Below are positions 1-11,562 of a stretch of DNA of 64,000 nt, piece by piece. The position numbers were made by a program, and so were the translations under genes. The stretch is from the NCBI RefSeq assembly GCF_029211265.1, contig NZ_JARGEL010000013.1, positions 372,001-436,000 on the forward strand, written 5' to 3'. How positions within the stretch are numbered: position 1 is the first letter of the stretch; every line of letters starts with the position of its first letter. Origin of the DNA: Extensimonas soli (GTDB lineage Bacteria; Pseudomonadota; Gammaproteobacteria; Burkholderiales; Burkholderiaceae_C). The notes below the pieces were generated by a model that was not told the origin of the DNA, made no database searches, and saw only the letters and a list, made by a program, of their open reading frames with translations.

Positions 1-672
1 CAGATGCTGGCGATCATGGCGATTGCTTCTTTGCTGTTGGGCAATTTGGCCGCGATTGCGCAAACCAATCTGAAGCGTATGCTGGCTTATTCCACCATTG
101 CGCAGATGGGGTTCGTTCTGCTCGGTTTGCTGTCGGGCGTGGTGAATGGCCAGGTGGAGGCCATTGCGGTGCAAACGGCCTATAGCTCCGCCATGTTCTA
201 TGTGGTGACTTATGTCTTGACCACTTTGGCTAGCTTTGGCGTGATCTTGCTGCTGGCGCGTGAAGGCTTCGAGAGTGAGGAGATTTCCGATTTTGCGGGC
301 CTGAATCAGCGCAGCCCCTTGTACGCAGCGGTGATGGCAATCTGTATGCTTTCTTTGGCGGGCATTCCGCCTCTGGTGGGTTTTTATGCAAAACTTGCGG
401 TTTTGCAGGCCTTGATCGCGTCGGGGCAGGCGCCTTATATTGCTTTGGCCGTGTTTGCAGTCATCATGTCGTTGATCGGCGCTTTCTATTATTTGCGGGT
501 GATCAAGGTGATGTATTTCGATGCGCCGCTAACGGCCACGAGCGTGTCCGCGGGCCCGGATGTGCGGGTGGTGCTCTCGCTCAATGGTGCACTACTGCTC
601 TTGCTTGGCTTGTTGCCCGGCGGGCTGATGGCTTTGTGCTCGGATGCCGTGTTGCGCGCCCTGGTCACCTGA
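1..672 (+). CDS. nuoN: NADH-quinone oxidoreductase subunit N, C-terminal part
   Basis: Membrane subunit of respiratory complex I, an antiporter-like proton channel. The frame is open from base 1, so the gene starts left of the window; 223 residues are visible. It is very hydrophobic, with about six membrane segments. The family-typical stretch [15 protein letters not shown] lies about 20-35 residues in, containing the lysine and the helix used in proton translocation, and [14 protein letters not shown] follows near residues 118-131. As last gene of the nuo operon it is followed 21 bases later by the DUF2818 gene, an order I know from Comamonadaceae. Truncated only by the window edge. Confidence 0.95.
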   Translation, partial: QMLAIMAIASLLLGNLAAIAQTNLKRMLAYSTIAQMGFVLLGLLSGVVNGQVEAIAVQTAYSSAMFYVVTYVLTTLASFGVILLLAREGFESEEISDFAGLNQRSPLYAAVMAICMLSLAGIPPLVGFYAKLAVLQALIASGQAPYIALAVFAVIMSLIGAFYYLRVIKVMYFDAPLTATSVSAGPDVRVVLSLNGALLLLLGLLPGGLMALCSDAVLRALVT

Positions 673-693
673 TTTTTGGGCTTTCATTCCCTC

Positions 694-1005
694 ATGAGCC
701 AGACTTCATCGATATGGCTGGTGATATTGGCCGCTGCATTGGCGGCCAATTTGCCGTTTTTGAGCCAGCGTTATTTCTTTTTCGGCCCGCGGGCGGGAGG
801 AAAGAAGACCTTGTGGCTGCGGCTCCTGGAATTGCTCGTGTTGTATTTTGCCGTGGGTGCACTGGCCTTGCTGTTGGAGAGGCGCCTGGGTCAGATAAGC
901 CCGCAGGCCTGGGAGTTTTATGCCGTGACGGGGGCCTTGTTTTTGACACTCGCGTTTCCGGGTTTCGTTTACCGTTATCTGTTGCATCGCCATGAAGGTG
1001 CTTGA
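694..1005 (+). CDS. DUF2818 family small membrane protein
   Basis: A 103-residue protein of unknown function that regularly follows nuoN in Comamonadaceae. Three hydrophobic segments are visible, near residues 7-25, 48-66 and 82-98, so it is probably an inner membrane protein. An in-frame TTG at 676 would add six residues, but ATG 694 begins the conserved MSQTSSIWL start and is preferred. Its end overlaps the next gene by 14 bases, suggesting translational coupling and transcription with the nuo operon. A role in complex I assembly would be a guess from position only. Confidence 0.85.
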   Translation: MSQTSSIWLVILAAALAANLPFLSQRYFFFGPRAGGKKTLWLRLLELLVLYFAVGALALLLERRLGQISPQAWEFYAVTGALFLTLAFPGFVYRYLLHRHEGA

Positions 1006-1474
1006 CCTGAAGTGTCGGCAAGGTCACTGCTTTGAGGGCTGGTTTGCTTCCGAAACTGACTTTCAGGAGCAAATGCAACGGGGTCTGGTGCAATGCCCTT
1101 TGTGTGGCGACACGTGTGTGGAGAAGCAGCTCAGTGTTCCGCGCTTGAACCTTGGTGCCAAAGCGCCTTGCGCTGCAGGGGCGCCTGACGCAGGAACGCT
1201 GCCTGCAGCAGAGCCCTCGCACGAGGGCGGGTCTGTTGCTTTGCAGGGCGCCTGGCTGGCGCTCACGCGCAAGATCATGGCGCATACCGAAGACGTTGGG
1301 GACCGGTTTGCCGAGGAGGCGCGGCGTATGCAGAGCGGTGAGGCTCAGGAGCGGGCGATCCGCGGACAAGCCTCCGCAGAGGATGCCGCGCAATTGCGCG
1401 CGGAAGGCATTCCCGTGATCCCGTGGGCGGTGCCGCAAGCACTCAAGGAAACGCTGCAGTGGGGTGCGGCGTGA
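992..1474 (+). CDS. DUF1178 family protein
   Basis: 160 residues, function unknown. The N-terminus has a zinc-ribbon look: a Cys-x-x-Gly-His motif at residues 8-12 and a CPLCGD motif near 36-41, typical of DUF1178 proteins. The middle (about 60-90) is Ala/Gly/Pro-rich and probably a linker; the C-terminal half is helical and charged and ends with the conserved IPWAVPQALKE pattern. It overlaps DUF2818 upstream and its last 32 bases overlap the 3' end of the convergent HD-domain gene. Confidence 0.85.
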   Translation: MKVLDLKCRQGHCFEGWFASETDFQEQMQRGLVQCPLCGDTCVEKQLSVPRLNLGAKAPCAAGAPDAGTLPAAEPSHEGGSVALQGAWLALTRKIMAHTEDVGDRFAEEARRMQSGEAQERAIRGQASAEDAAQLRAEGIPVIPWAVPQALKETLQWGAA

Positions 1475-2465
1475 CGAGCTCCAGGCTGCGCTGCGCGGCA
1501 TAAAGACCCAGGCGTACCATCGTCCTGTGATCCTGTTTCAACAGCACTGTGGCGCGCGGTAGCGAGGATTCGATGCGCGGTTTGCCGCCCGCCGTGTCGT
1601 AAATCGACGGCTTCGGGTAATTCTTTCCGCTGCGATCCAGCAAACTGGCGACGATGGGATGGCTGGTGGCTGTGCCGCGCCGCAGCACGAGCGCGGTGTC
1701 ACCATTGTCCAGACGCACAAAAACACCTGGCGGACACAGGCCGAGCGCACGCACCAGCGCGCGGTTGACCTCGTCTGTGGCCTCTGCACTGCGGCTGAAA
1801 ATGGCGCGCACCGACTCTGTGATGCTGCGGCCAGCGCGGGTCTGGCGCGGGCTGATCATCGCGGCGTAGCGGTCTATGGTGTTCAGGATGCGCACGAGTC
1901 GTTCTGGGGGCGCTTGTGTGGGCAGGGCCTGGCTCGAAGAGGGGAGCGGGGTATGGTGCAGTTGCACCACGCGCAGCCAGAGTTCGTCTTGGATGTGCAA
2001 GCCTTCGAGCAGCTTGCGCCCATTTTGTGCATGCTCACGGATGGCGTTTTGCTGTGCTGCGCTGGGTTTTTCGCGCTGTTGCGCCAACTCGTTTTGGAGC
2101 GCAGTCATGCCGATGTTCATCGTCAGTGCCGCATGCACCAGGCTGTCGCGCTCAGACTTGCCGAGCTGCAGCTCTTGCGCCAGCACGTGGCACAGCGTGC
2201 CACACACCAGGGCATGCGAGGTGCTGTAGCCAGCAGTGGAGGTGCTGGCGAGTTGAAACATGAGGTAGAGCCCCGCGTCGGTGTCATGCGCCATCAGGTC
2301 CTGCAGCCACCGGTCGAGTTGGCGCACTTTGTCCGCGAAGTGCAGCACTTGCGCGGGCGCAGACAGCAGGACTGCGAGGGCGGATTCCAGGTCCGCCCAG
2401 AGGCCGAGCAAGTCCTCGTACTCGCCATCGTGGCCGCGGTGGCTCCAGGCAGTTGGTGGTGACAT
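1443..2465 (-). CDS. HD-domain (HD-GYP-like) protein with degenerate metal site
   Basis: 340 residues. Residues roughly 105-225 follow the HD-GYP fold: an SH pair early, a second His in REHAQNGRKLLEG, a His-His pair in VQLHHTPLP and the late DRYAAMISPR. HD-GYP enzymes hydrolyse cyclic-di-GMP. Here the defining HD pair in the usual LLHDIGK block reads ALTMNIGM, so His-Asp is replaced by Met-Asn, and no GYP is present. I infer a non-catalytic sensor or binding role. It is the last gene of a three-gene minus-strand group (yajQ, retropepsin, this gene), 21 bases after the protease stop. Its 3' end overlaps the convergent DUF1178 gene. Confidence 0.75.
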   Translation of the reverse strand: MSPPTAWSHRGHDGEYEDLLGLWADLESALAVLLSAPAQVLHFADKVRQLDRWLQDLMAHDTDAGLYLMFQLASTSTAGYSTSHALVCGTLCHVLAQELQLGKSERDSLVHAALTMNIGMTALQNELAQQREKPSAAQQNAIREHAQNGRKLLEGLHIQDELWLRVVQLHHTPLPSSSQALPTQAPPERLVRILNTIDRYAAMISPRQTRAGRSITESVRAIFSRSAEATDEVNRALVRALGLCPPGVFVRLDNGDTALVLRRGTATSHPIVASLLDRSGKNYPKPSIYDTAGGKPRIESSLPRATVLLKQDHRTMVRLGLYAAQRSLELVTPHPTAAFP

Positions 2466-2486
2466 GGGTGTTGGCAGGCCAGTGAC

Positions 2487-3155
2487 TCAGCGCTTTTCCA
2501 GCACCATCCGGTCGTTCATCCGGGTCATTTGGAATTCTTCGAGGAAGCTGTTGCCGAGCAGTATGTAGGGCATGGGCTGGGGCGTGACGATGGCTTCGAT
2601 GCCGAAAACCTCGACGTCGCCAATACGCACGGAGTCCAGCTTGATGCGCCAGCCCTGCGCGATGCCGTTTGCGGTGCTCAAGCGCACGGGCTGGCCTTTT
2701 TGGTAGTCCAAGCCGAGGCGCTCGGCGTCGGGGCGGCCAATCACGACCGTGGACGCTCCCGTGTCCACCACGAAGTCCATGCTGCGTCCGCTGATGGTGC
2801 CGCTGCCCACGAAATGGCCGCGTCCGTCGGCGAGCAGGGTGACGCGCCGGCCGCTGCCGCCCTGCCTGCCCACGCTCACAGGGGCCTCTCCGAGCCGCAG
2901 GTTACGGCGCTGGCCGTTGACTTCTACCACGGCGTCATCGCGCCCGACGGAGAGCACCTTGACGCCCTGGTGAACTTCGCCCGCCGCCATGCTGTGCGGC
3001 GGGTTGCCGTCTATGACCAGGAGTGCCTTGCTCCCCAGAATGCCGGACAAGGCCACCGCCTGCTCGGCTTGTACGGTCACGCCAAGAAGGCTGCCACTGG
3101 AGCAGATAGCCACCGCGGCGAGAAAGCGCAGGGCGTGGCGCCCAAAGAGCTGCAT
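2487..3155 (-). CDS. retropepsin-like aspartic protease, exported
   Basis: 222 residues with an N-terminal signal-like hydrophobic segment (about 8-30) ending in VQA, so probably periplasmic or membrane-tethered. The C-terminal half is a single retropepsin domain: the catalytic FVVDTGAST has Asp near 131, followed by a hydrophobic second motif and ILLGNSFLEEF near 198-208, as in the TIGR02281-type clan AA proteases. Such proteins are expected to act as dimers because each carries one DTG. Only one base separates it from the end of yajQ, so the two are surely cotranscribed. Substrate is unknown. Confidence 0.85.
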   Translation of the reverse strand: MQLFGRHALRFLAAVAICSSGSLLGVTVQAEQAVALSGILGSKALLVIDGNPPHSMAAGEVHQGVKVLSVGRDDAVVEVNGQRRNLRLGEAPVSVGRQGGSGRRVTLLADGRGHFVGSGTISGRSMDFVVDTGASTVVIGRPDAERLGLDYQKGQPVRLSTANGIAQGWRIKLDSVRIGDVEVFGIEAIVTPQPMPYILLGNSFLEEFQMTRMNDRMVLEKR

Positions 3156-3156
3156 T

Positions 3157-3642
3157 TCAGTCGCGGAAGTTGTTGAAAGACAAGGGAACTTCTGCGATTT
3201 CCTTGCGCAGCAGCGCCATCACGGCTTGCAGGTCGTCGCGTTTGGCGCCTGTGACGCGCACCGATTCTCCCTGGATGGACGCCTGCACCTTGAGTTTGCT
3301 GTCCTTGACCAGGCGCTGGATTTTTTTGGCCAGCTCGCTTTCTATGCCGCTGCGCACTTTGGCGACTTGCTTGACCTTGTCGCCGCCGATTTTCTGCACC
3401 TCGCCCATGTCGAGAAAGCGCACATCCACATCGCGCTTGGTGAGCTTGGCGCGCAGGACGTCGGCGATCTGCGTGAGCTGGAATTCGGCGTCGCCCAGCA
3501 GCGTGATTTCTTGGTCTTTGAGTTCGATGTCGGCGCAGGTACCTTTGAAGTCGAAGCGGGTGGCGATTTCCTTGGCGGTGTTCTCGACGGCGTTTTTGAC
3601 CTCTACGAGGTTGGGCTCGCACACGGTGTCAAAGGATGGCAT
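3157..3642 (-). CDS. yajQ: YajQ family nucleotide-binding protein
   Basis: 161 residues, the normal length of YajQ (UPF0234). The N-terminus [19 protein letters not shown] and the internal ATRFDFKGT are diagnostic. YajQ proteins bind nucleotides, and members in Xanthomonas and Pseudomonas bind cyclic-di-GMP and act with transcription factors; which role applies here is not shown by sequence. The start at 3642 is set by this conserved N-terminus; a longer open frame upstream has no family similarity. It is divergent from murB with 82 bases between the starts. Its neighbour two genes down is an HD-GYP-like protein, a suggestive c-di-GMP context. Confidence 0.92.
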   Translation of the reverse strand: MPSFDTVCEPNLVEVKNAVENTAKEIATRFDFKGTCADIELKDQEITLLGDAEFQLTQIADVLRAKLTKRDVDVRFLDMGEVQKIGGDKVKQVAKVRSGIESELAKKIQRLVKDSKLKVQASIQGESVRVTGAKRDDLQAVMALLRKEIAEVPLSFNNFRD

Positions 3643-3724
3643 GGTGATTCTCGGTGGGTCGTTGGGGAGAGTTGCTGCGCAGGCTGAGGTGCGGCGCGCA
3701 TCATCGGAATGCGAAAATCGCCCT

Positions 3725-4801
3725 ATGTTAGTCGAGAAAAACTGCTCTTTGCAGCCCTTCAACAGCTTTGGCATCGCGGCGCGCGCGCAGACCCTGGTGC
3801 ATGTGCGCTGCGTTGATGACATTTTGCAATTGCTGGCGCACGAAGAATTGCGGCGCGGACCTTTCTTCGTGCTGGGCGGTGGCAGCAACATCGTGCTCAC
3901 GGGGGATGTGAAAGCGGTGGTGCTGAAGGTGGAAGTCAAAGGTTTGCGCCTGCTCGCAGACACGCCACAAGCCTGGATCGTGGAGGCTGGGGCGGGTGAG
4001 CTTTGGCACGATTGTGTGCGTTGGACGCTGGCCCACGGCATGCCCGGCCTGGAAAACCTGGCCCTGATTCCCGGCACCGTGGGCGCGGCGCCGGTGCAAA
4101 ACATTGGCGCCTATGGGGTGGAGCTGCAGGATCGTTTCGAGTCGCTCGACGCCGTGGACCTGGTCACCGGGCAGTGCTTCACCCTGGATGCCACGCAGTG
4201 CGGTTTTGCCTACCGCGACTCGGTGTTCAAGCACGCGCCGCCCCCGGCGATGGCGAATGATGGTGGCCTGCCGCGCGGCATGGGGCTGGCCGGGCGCGCC
4301 GTGATCACGCGCGTGCGTTTGCGCCTGCCCAAGCCCTGGAAGGCAGAGCTGGGCTACCTCGACCTGCAGCGCCGCAGCATCGAGACAGGGATTGCGCAGC
4401 CCACGGCGCAGCAGGTGTTCGAGTGGGTCTGCGCCATCCGGCGCGCCAAACTGCCCGATCCGCAGGCGCTGGGCAATGCGGGAAGTTTCTTCAAGAACCC
4501 GACTGTCACGCCCGAACAGTGCGCCGACATCATCGCGCGCGACCCGAAGATCGTGCATTACCCCATGCCCGATGGCAGCTTCAAGCTGGCAGCGGGTTGG
4601 CTGATCGATGCCTGCGGTTGGCGTGGCAAGTCCATAGGCAAGGCCGGGGTGTATGAAAAGCAGGCGCTGGTGCTGGTCAACCGCGGGCAGGGCCAGGACA
4701 GCGTGACCGGCGGCGAGGTCATGACGCTGGCGCGCGCGATCCAGACCAGCGTCTATGAGCGCTTTGGCATTCGTCTGGAGCCTGAGCCCGTGGTGGTGTG
4801 A
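3725..4801 (+). CDS. murB: UDP-N-acetylmuramate dehydrogenase
   Basis: Cytoplasmic FAD enzyme that reduces UDP-GlcNAc-enolpyruvate with NADPH to UDP-MurNAc in peptidoglycan precursor synthesis. 358 residues, close to the type I enzyme of E. coli. Visible are the FAD-binding LGGGSNIVL near 50-58, [17 protein letters not shown] near 118-134, the catalytic serine in [10 protein letters not shown] near 254, and the C-terminal GIRLEPEP with the proton-relay Glu. Start at ATG 3725 ([16 protein letters not shown]); the frame is open further upstream but overlaps yajQ with no similarity. A terminator follows about 70 bases after the stop. Confidence 0.95.
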   Translation: MLVEKNCSLQPFNSFGIAARAQTLVHVRCVDDILQLLAHEELRRGPFFVLGGGSNIVLTGDVKAVVLKVEVKGLRLLADTPQAWIVEAGAGELWHDCVRWTLAHGMPGLENLALIPGTVGAAPVQNIGAYGVELQDRFESLDAVDLVTGQCFTLDATQCGFAYRDSVFKHAPPPAMANDGGLPRGMGLAGRAVITRVRLRLPKPWKAELGYLDLQRRSIETGIAQPTAQQVFEWVCAIRRAKLPDPQALGNAGSFFKNPTVTPEQCADIIARDPKIVHYPMPDGSFKLAAGWLIDACGWRGKSIGKAGVYEKQALVLVNRGQGQDSVTGGEVMTLARAIQTSVYERFGIRLEPEPVVV

Positions 4802-4820
4802 CCGAAAATGCTCTTTTAAT

Positions 4821-4864
4821 AAGAGCTGCATACGCTTTTGTATCAAGCGCTATTGCCCAAAAAG
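4821..4864. repeat. dispersed palindromic repeat, copy 1
   Basis: Intergenic copy of the short repeat family seen across this window: an AGCTG...GCTT block, a few bases, then ATCAAGCGCT and a CCAAAAAG tail. It lies between the murB stop and the terminator at 4871. Recognised by its similarity to the copies at 34259, 30185 and 50275. Confidence 0.6.
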
Positions 4865-4870
4865 ACTATA

Positions 4871-4896
4871 AAAAAACCGCCCGAAGGCGGTTTTTT
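4871..4896. terminator. bidirectional rho-independent terminator, murB/argG
   Basis: Perfect 11-base arms (4871-4881 and 4886-4896) with a CGAA tetraloop; the GC part is CCGCC/GGCGG and the outer arms are six A and six T, giving a U-tract in both directions. It sits between the ends of convergent murB and argG and should stop both transcripts. Confidence 0.92.
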
Positions 4897-4922
4897 GGCG
4901 CAGGCGATGACGCTGCTGGCGA

Positions 4923-6740
<1,818 letters not shown>

Positions 6741-6767
6741 TTATTCCGCCATGTGCAGCTCAGCCTC

Positions 6768-7451
6768 TCAGTGCCGGTGCCAGTGCCCGCCCGAGCGGAT
6801 GTTGGCATAGCCCAACTGCAGCGAGATGGCGGGCATGGCCGCATACCACGGCGTCCACGACGGGGAATAAGGCTGGTAGTAAGACAAGGGGGCGGGCGTG
6901 TACGTCTCTTGCGGACCGGAGGCCGGAGGGTAGTAGCTGGGCGCCTGCTGTGTCGGCGCGGGGTAGTTGGCCGGCGGGGGCGTGTTGATCACCGGCTGGA
7001 CCATGACGGGAATGGTGGGGCCGGGGTCCGTGGGCGTGCGCGTGGTGTAGCGGCGTCCGGCGTATTCATAGACCACGTCGTAGCCTAGGGTGCGGTTTTC
7101 GTAGCGGGTTTCGGTGGTGCAGCGCTGCACGTTCTGCTGCGCCGGATGGGCATTGCCTTCCACGGTGTTGCCGAGCAGCGCGCCGCCTATGATGCCCACC
7201 GCCGTGGCCGCGGCGCGTCCGCTGCCGTTGCCAATGGTGTTGCCAGCGGCACCGCCCGCGAGCGCGCCGAGCACTGCGCCCGCGCCCGAGGGTTGGCTGT
7301 TGCCGTTGTAGATGGTTTCGTTGCGGCACACCTGCTGCGGGATGGCCACCTGCTGAATGACGGGGGTGGAGGAGATCACCCGGGCTTGCTCTTGGGCCGC
7401 GGCCACTGTGCCCATGAGGGCCAGAGCGGAAAGAATCGCGATGTTGCGCAT
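6768..7451 (-). CDS. glycine-zipper 2TM domain envelope protein
   Basis: 227 residues with a clear signal peptide (residues 1-21, ending in VAAAQ). A glycine-zipper block, GAVLGALAGGAAGNTIG and its continuation, spans about 55-95 and resembles the 2TM domain of SlyB/Rick-17kDa-type outer membrane proteins. A cysteine pair and RYENRTLGYDVVYEY follow near 110-130, then a Pro/Tyr-rich tail ending in GHWHRH. Start 7451 is supported by an AGGAG eight bases upstream; an alternative GTG/ATG further up at 7523 would add 24 residues before the signal. No lipobox seen. Likely envelope structure; precise role unknown. Confidence 0.8.
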   Translation of the reverse strand: MRNIAILSALALMGTVAAAQEQARVISSTPVIQQVAIPQQVCRNETIYNGNSQPSGAGAVLGALAGGAAGNTIGNGSGRAAATAVGIIGGALLGNTVEGNAHPAQQNVQRCTTETRYENRTLGYDVVYEYAGRRYTTRTPTDPGPTIPVMVQPVINTPPPANYPAPTQQAPSYYPPASGPQETYTPAPLSYYQPYSPSWTPWYAAMPAISLQLGYANIRSGGHWHRH

Positions 7452-7570
7452 GAAAAACTCCTGAGGGTAGCTGCTTAACGCAGCACGTGCCGCAAAGGCT
7501 GACACAGCCTTGTCAAGATACATGGGGGCTGTTGTAGCAATCTGGTAATGTTTTTTGGGGTGTCGAAAAG

Positions 7571-7798
7571 ATGCGAAGTGTTTTTACTTTACTGGCACTG
7601 CTCGTCGCGATGGCTTTGGTGGCCTTGCTGGCACGCCAGCAGTTTGCCGCGCTGCGGGGGCCATCGCCAGCGGCCCAGTCTGCGTCTGCGCCGCAGCCGA
7701 GCGCTGCAGCGCAGACGCCGCGCCAAGTGGAGCGGCAAGTGCAGCAGCAGGTGCAGGAACTGATACAGCCCCGGCCCATGCCGGAGGACGCCCGTTGA
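7571..7798 (+). CDS. small single-pass membrane protein, hypothetical
   Basis: 75 residues: an N-terminal membrane helix or signal anchor (about 3-22), an Ala/Pro/Gln linker, then a short amphipathic stretch with RQVERQVQQQVQELI that could form a coiled coil. No family recognised. It is divergent from the glycine-zipper gene and lies 77 bases before tadA, separated by a repeat copy. Coding status rests on the membrane-plus-coil pattern and a start followed by no in-frame stops; treat as probable. Confidence 0.55.
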   Translation: MRSVFTLLALLVAMALVALLARQQFAALRGPSPAAQSASAPQPSAAAQTPRQVERQVQQQVQELIQPRPMPEDAR

Positions 7799-7804
7799 CC
7801 TGAA

Positions 7805-9144
<1,340 letters not shown>

Positions 9145-9180
9145 TCTTTTCCATGGAGCGGCCCGCCGGGGCCGAGCGTT

Positions 9181-10218
9181 TTGTCTCCCGCGCATTCCTC
9201 CCATTCCAACGCCGCCCACGTCGCCACCCGCACTGCCGAGCATGCGCCGCATGACCACGACGCGCATGTTCCCGGTGCACGCCACATCTACATCTATGCG
9301 CCTTCGAGCGCGGTGAATGACAAGGCGGCGTTCCGGCGCGGCGTCGCGCGCCTGCGTGCGCTCGGCCACGCGGTCGAGGTCGATCCCGACGCGCTCGCGC
9401 GCGACACGCGCTTTGCCGGCGACGACGCCACGCGCCTGGCCGCGCTGCACCGCGCCGCAGCCAGCGGTGCCGATGTGGCCTTGATCGCACGCGGCGGCTA
9501 TGGCCTCACGCGCATCCTGCCCGGCATACGCTACGCCGAAGTGGCGCAGGCCGTGGCGCGCGGCACGCGCTTCGTTGGCATGAGCGACTTCACGGCCTTG
9601 CAAAGCGCGCTGCTGGCGCAGACCGGCGCCGTGAGCTGGGCCGGCCCGGCGCTCACGGCGGACTTTGGCGTGGCAGGTGAGCCCGACGAGATCATGCTTG
9701 CCTGCTTCGACGACCTGCTGCAAGGCCAGGGCGAGGGCGCGGGCTGGCGCCTGCCGCGCGAGCGCGGTGCGGCAGCCGCCACGGCGGCGGCGCAGGCGCA
9801 CGATGCGGAACTGCTCGTGGAAGACGCCGTGCTGTGGGGCGGCAATCTGGCCGTGCTCGCGTCGCTCGTGGGCACGCCGTATTTCCCGCAGGTGCAGGGC
9901 GGCATTCTGTTCCTCGAGGACGTGAACGAGCACCCGTACCGCATCGAGCGCCTGCTCACGCAGCTGCTCTACGCGGGCGTGCTGGCGCGGCAAAAGGCCG
10001 TGCTGCTGGGCCAGTTCACGGGCTACAAGCTCGCGCCGCACGACAAGGGCTACAAGCTGCAGTCGGTGGTCGATGGGCTGCGCAGCCGCATCGACGTGCC
10101 CGTGCTCACGGGCCTGCCGTTCGGCCATGTGCCGACCAAAGTGCTGCTGCCCGTGGGCGCCAAGGTCACGCTGTCCGTCGAAGGGCGCGATGCCTTGCTG
10201 TATTGGGGGCATATCTGA
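9181..10218 (+). CDS. LD-carboxypeptidase (peptidase S66 family)
   Basis: 345 residues of the LdcA/MccF family, which removes the terminal D-Ala from murein tetrapeptides in cell wall recycling (or cleaves microcin C-like substrates). Visible are ARGGYGLTRIL near 104-114, the nucleophile elbow GMSDF with Ser near 135, the Glu of LEDVNE near 246 and the His in TGLPFGHVP near 316, together the Ser-Glu-His triad. The only start between the tadA stop and the conserved core (HIYIYAPSS, about residue 35) is TTG 9181, an unusual start; the N-terminus to residue 34 is His/Ala-rich and not conserved. It follows tadA by 36 bases in the same frame and is probably cotranscribed. Confidence 0.88.
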   Translation: MSPAHSSHSNAAHVATRTAEHAPHDHDAHVPGARHIYIYAPSSAVNDKAAFRRGVARLRALGHAVEVDPDALARDTRFAGDDATRLAALHRAAASGADVALIARGGYGLTRILPGIRYAEVAQAVARGTRFVGMSDFTALQSALLAQTGAVSWAGPALTADFGVAGEPDEIMLACFDDLLQGQGEGAGWRLPRERGAAAATAAAQAHDAELLVEDAVLWGGNLAVLASLVGTPYFPQVQGGILFLEDVNEHPYRIERLLTQLLYAGVLARQKAVLLGQFTGYKLAPHDKGYKLQSVVDGLRSRIDVPVLTGLPFGHVPTKVLLPVGAKVTLSVEGRDALLYWGHI

Positions 10219-10251
10219 GCGACGACGGCCCCCGCGCTTCGGAGCGTGCTA

Positions 10252-11526
10252 TCAACAGCCGCGCGTGACGGGCGGCGGCGTGTCGCGCAGGGCGGGCGCG
10301 TACTTGCCCAGCTCCCACTTGGCGATCGCGTTGCGGTGCACCTCGTCGGGGCCGTCGGCAAAGCGCAGCGTGCGCGCCGTGGAGTGCGCATAGGCGAGCG
10401 GGAAGTCGTCGCACAGCCCGCCGGCGCCGTGCGCCTGGATCGCCCAGTCGATCACCTGGCAGGCCATGTTGGGCGCCACGACCTTGATCATCGCGATTTC
10501 GGTCTTGGCCACCTTGTTGCCCGCCACGTCCATGAGCCACGCGGTCTTGAGCGTGAGCAGCCGCGCCATGTCGATCTTGCAGCGCGCCTCGGCGATGCGC
10601 TCTTGCGTCACGGTTTGCTGCGACACCAGCTTGCCGAAAGCCATGCGCGAACTCGTGCGCTTGCACATCAGCTCGAGTGCGCGCTCGGCCAGGCCGATCA
10701 GGCGCATGCAGTGGTGGATGCGCCCCGGCCCCAGGCGCCCCTGCGCGATCTCGAAGCCGCGACCCTCGCCGAGCAGAATGTTGGACGCCGGCACGCGCAC
10801 CTTGTCGAACACCATCTCGACATGGCCGTGCGGCGCGTCGTCGTAGCCGAACACGTTGAGCGGGCGCAAAATTTTGAGCCCGGGCGCGTCGGCAGGCACG
10901 AGGATCATGCTTTGCTGCGAGTGCTTGGGGGCATCGGGGTTGGTCTTGCCCATGGTGATGAACACCGCGCAGCGCGGGTCGGACGCGCCCGAAATCCACC
11001 ACTTGCGCCCGTTGATCACGTATTCGTCGCCCTGGCGCTCGATGCGCGTCTCGACGTTCGTTGCGTCGCTCGAGGCCACGGCGGGCTCGGTCATCGCGAA
11101 GGCCGAGCGGATCTTGCCTTCGAGCAGCGGCTTGAGCCAGCGCTCTTTCGCGGCCGCGTCGCCGTAGCGCGCAATGGTTTCCATGTTGCCGGTGTCGGGC
11201 GCAGAGCAGTTGAAGACTTCGCTCGCCCAGGGCACGCGCCCCATGATTTCGGCCAGCGGCGCGTATTCGGAATTGGTGAGCCCTGCGCCACGGTAGCCGG
11301 AGACTTCGGCGGTATCGACGGGTAGAAACAGGTTCCACAAACCGGCGGCCTGCGCCTTGGTTTTGAGCTTTTCTATGGTTTGCAGCGGCGTCCAGCGCTT
11401 GCCTGCCGCGGTGTTGGCCGCGAGTTCTGCGGCGCAATCCTTTTCGGCGGGGTAGATGTAATCGTCCATGAACTGCAGCAGCTTGGCGCGCAATTCCTTG
11501 GTTTTTGGGGAATAGTCAAAGTCCAT
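10252..11526 (-). CDS. acyl-CoA dehydrogenase, ACAD10/ACAD11 and LvaC type
   Basis: 424-residue FAD enzyme. The usual FAD/substrate blocks are present: [15 protein letters not shown] near 140-154, KWWISGA near 178, [13 protein letters not shown] and [15 protein letters not shown] near the end. The C-terminal ADGPDEVH replaces the YEGT of medium-chain enzymes, as is typical for ACAD10/11 and their bacterial relatives, which handle 4-hydroxyacyl-CoAs after phosphorylation. The gene directly upstream (36 bases) is the matching APH-like kinase, so the pair mirrors the two halves of the mammalian proteins and LvaA/LvaC of Pseudomonas putida. The substrate here is inferred, not shown. Last gene of its operon. 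Confidence 0.88.
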   Translation of the reverse strand: MDFDYSPKTKELRAKLLQFMDDYIYPAEKDCAAELAANTAAGKRWTPLQTIEKLKTKAQAAGLWNLFLPVDTAEVSGYRGAGLTNSEYAPLAEIMGRVPWASEVFNCSAPDTGNMETIARYGDAAAKERWLKPLLEGKIRSAFAMTEPAVASSDATNVETRIERQGDEYVINGRKWWISGASDPRCAVFITMGKTNPDAPKHSQQSMILVPADAPGLKILRPLNVFGYDDAPHGHVEMVFDKVRVPASNILLGEGRGFEIAQGRLGPGRIHHCMRLIGLAERALELMCKRTSSRMAFGKLVSQQTVTQERIAEARCKIDMARLLTLKTAWLMDVAGNKVAKTEIAMIKVVAPNMACQVIDWAIQAHGAGGLCDDFPLAYAHSTARTLRFADGPDEVHRNAIAKWELGKYAPALRDTPPPVTRGC

Positions 11527-11562
11527 GGTGGGTCTCCAGTGAAAAAAGTGACAACCGAGGCG

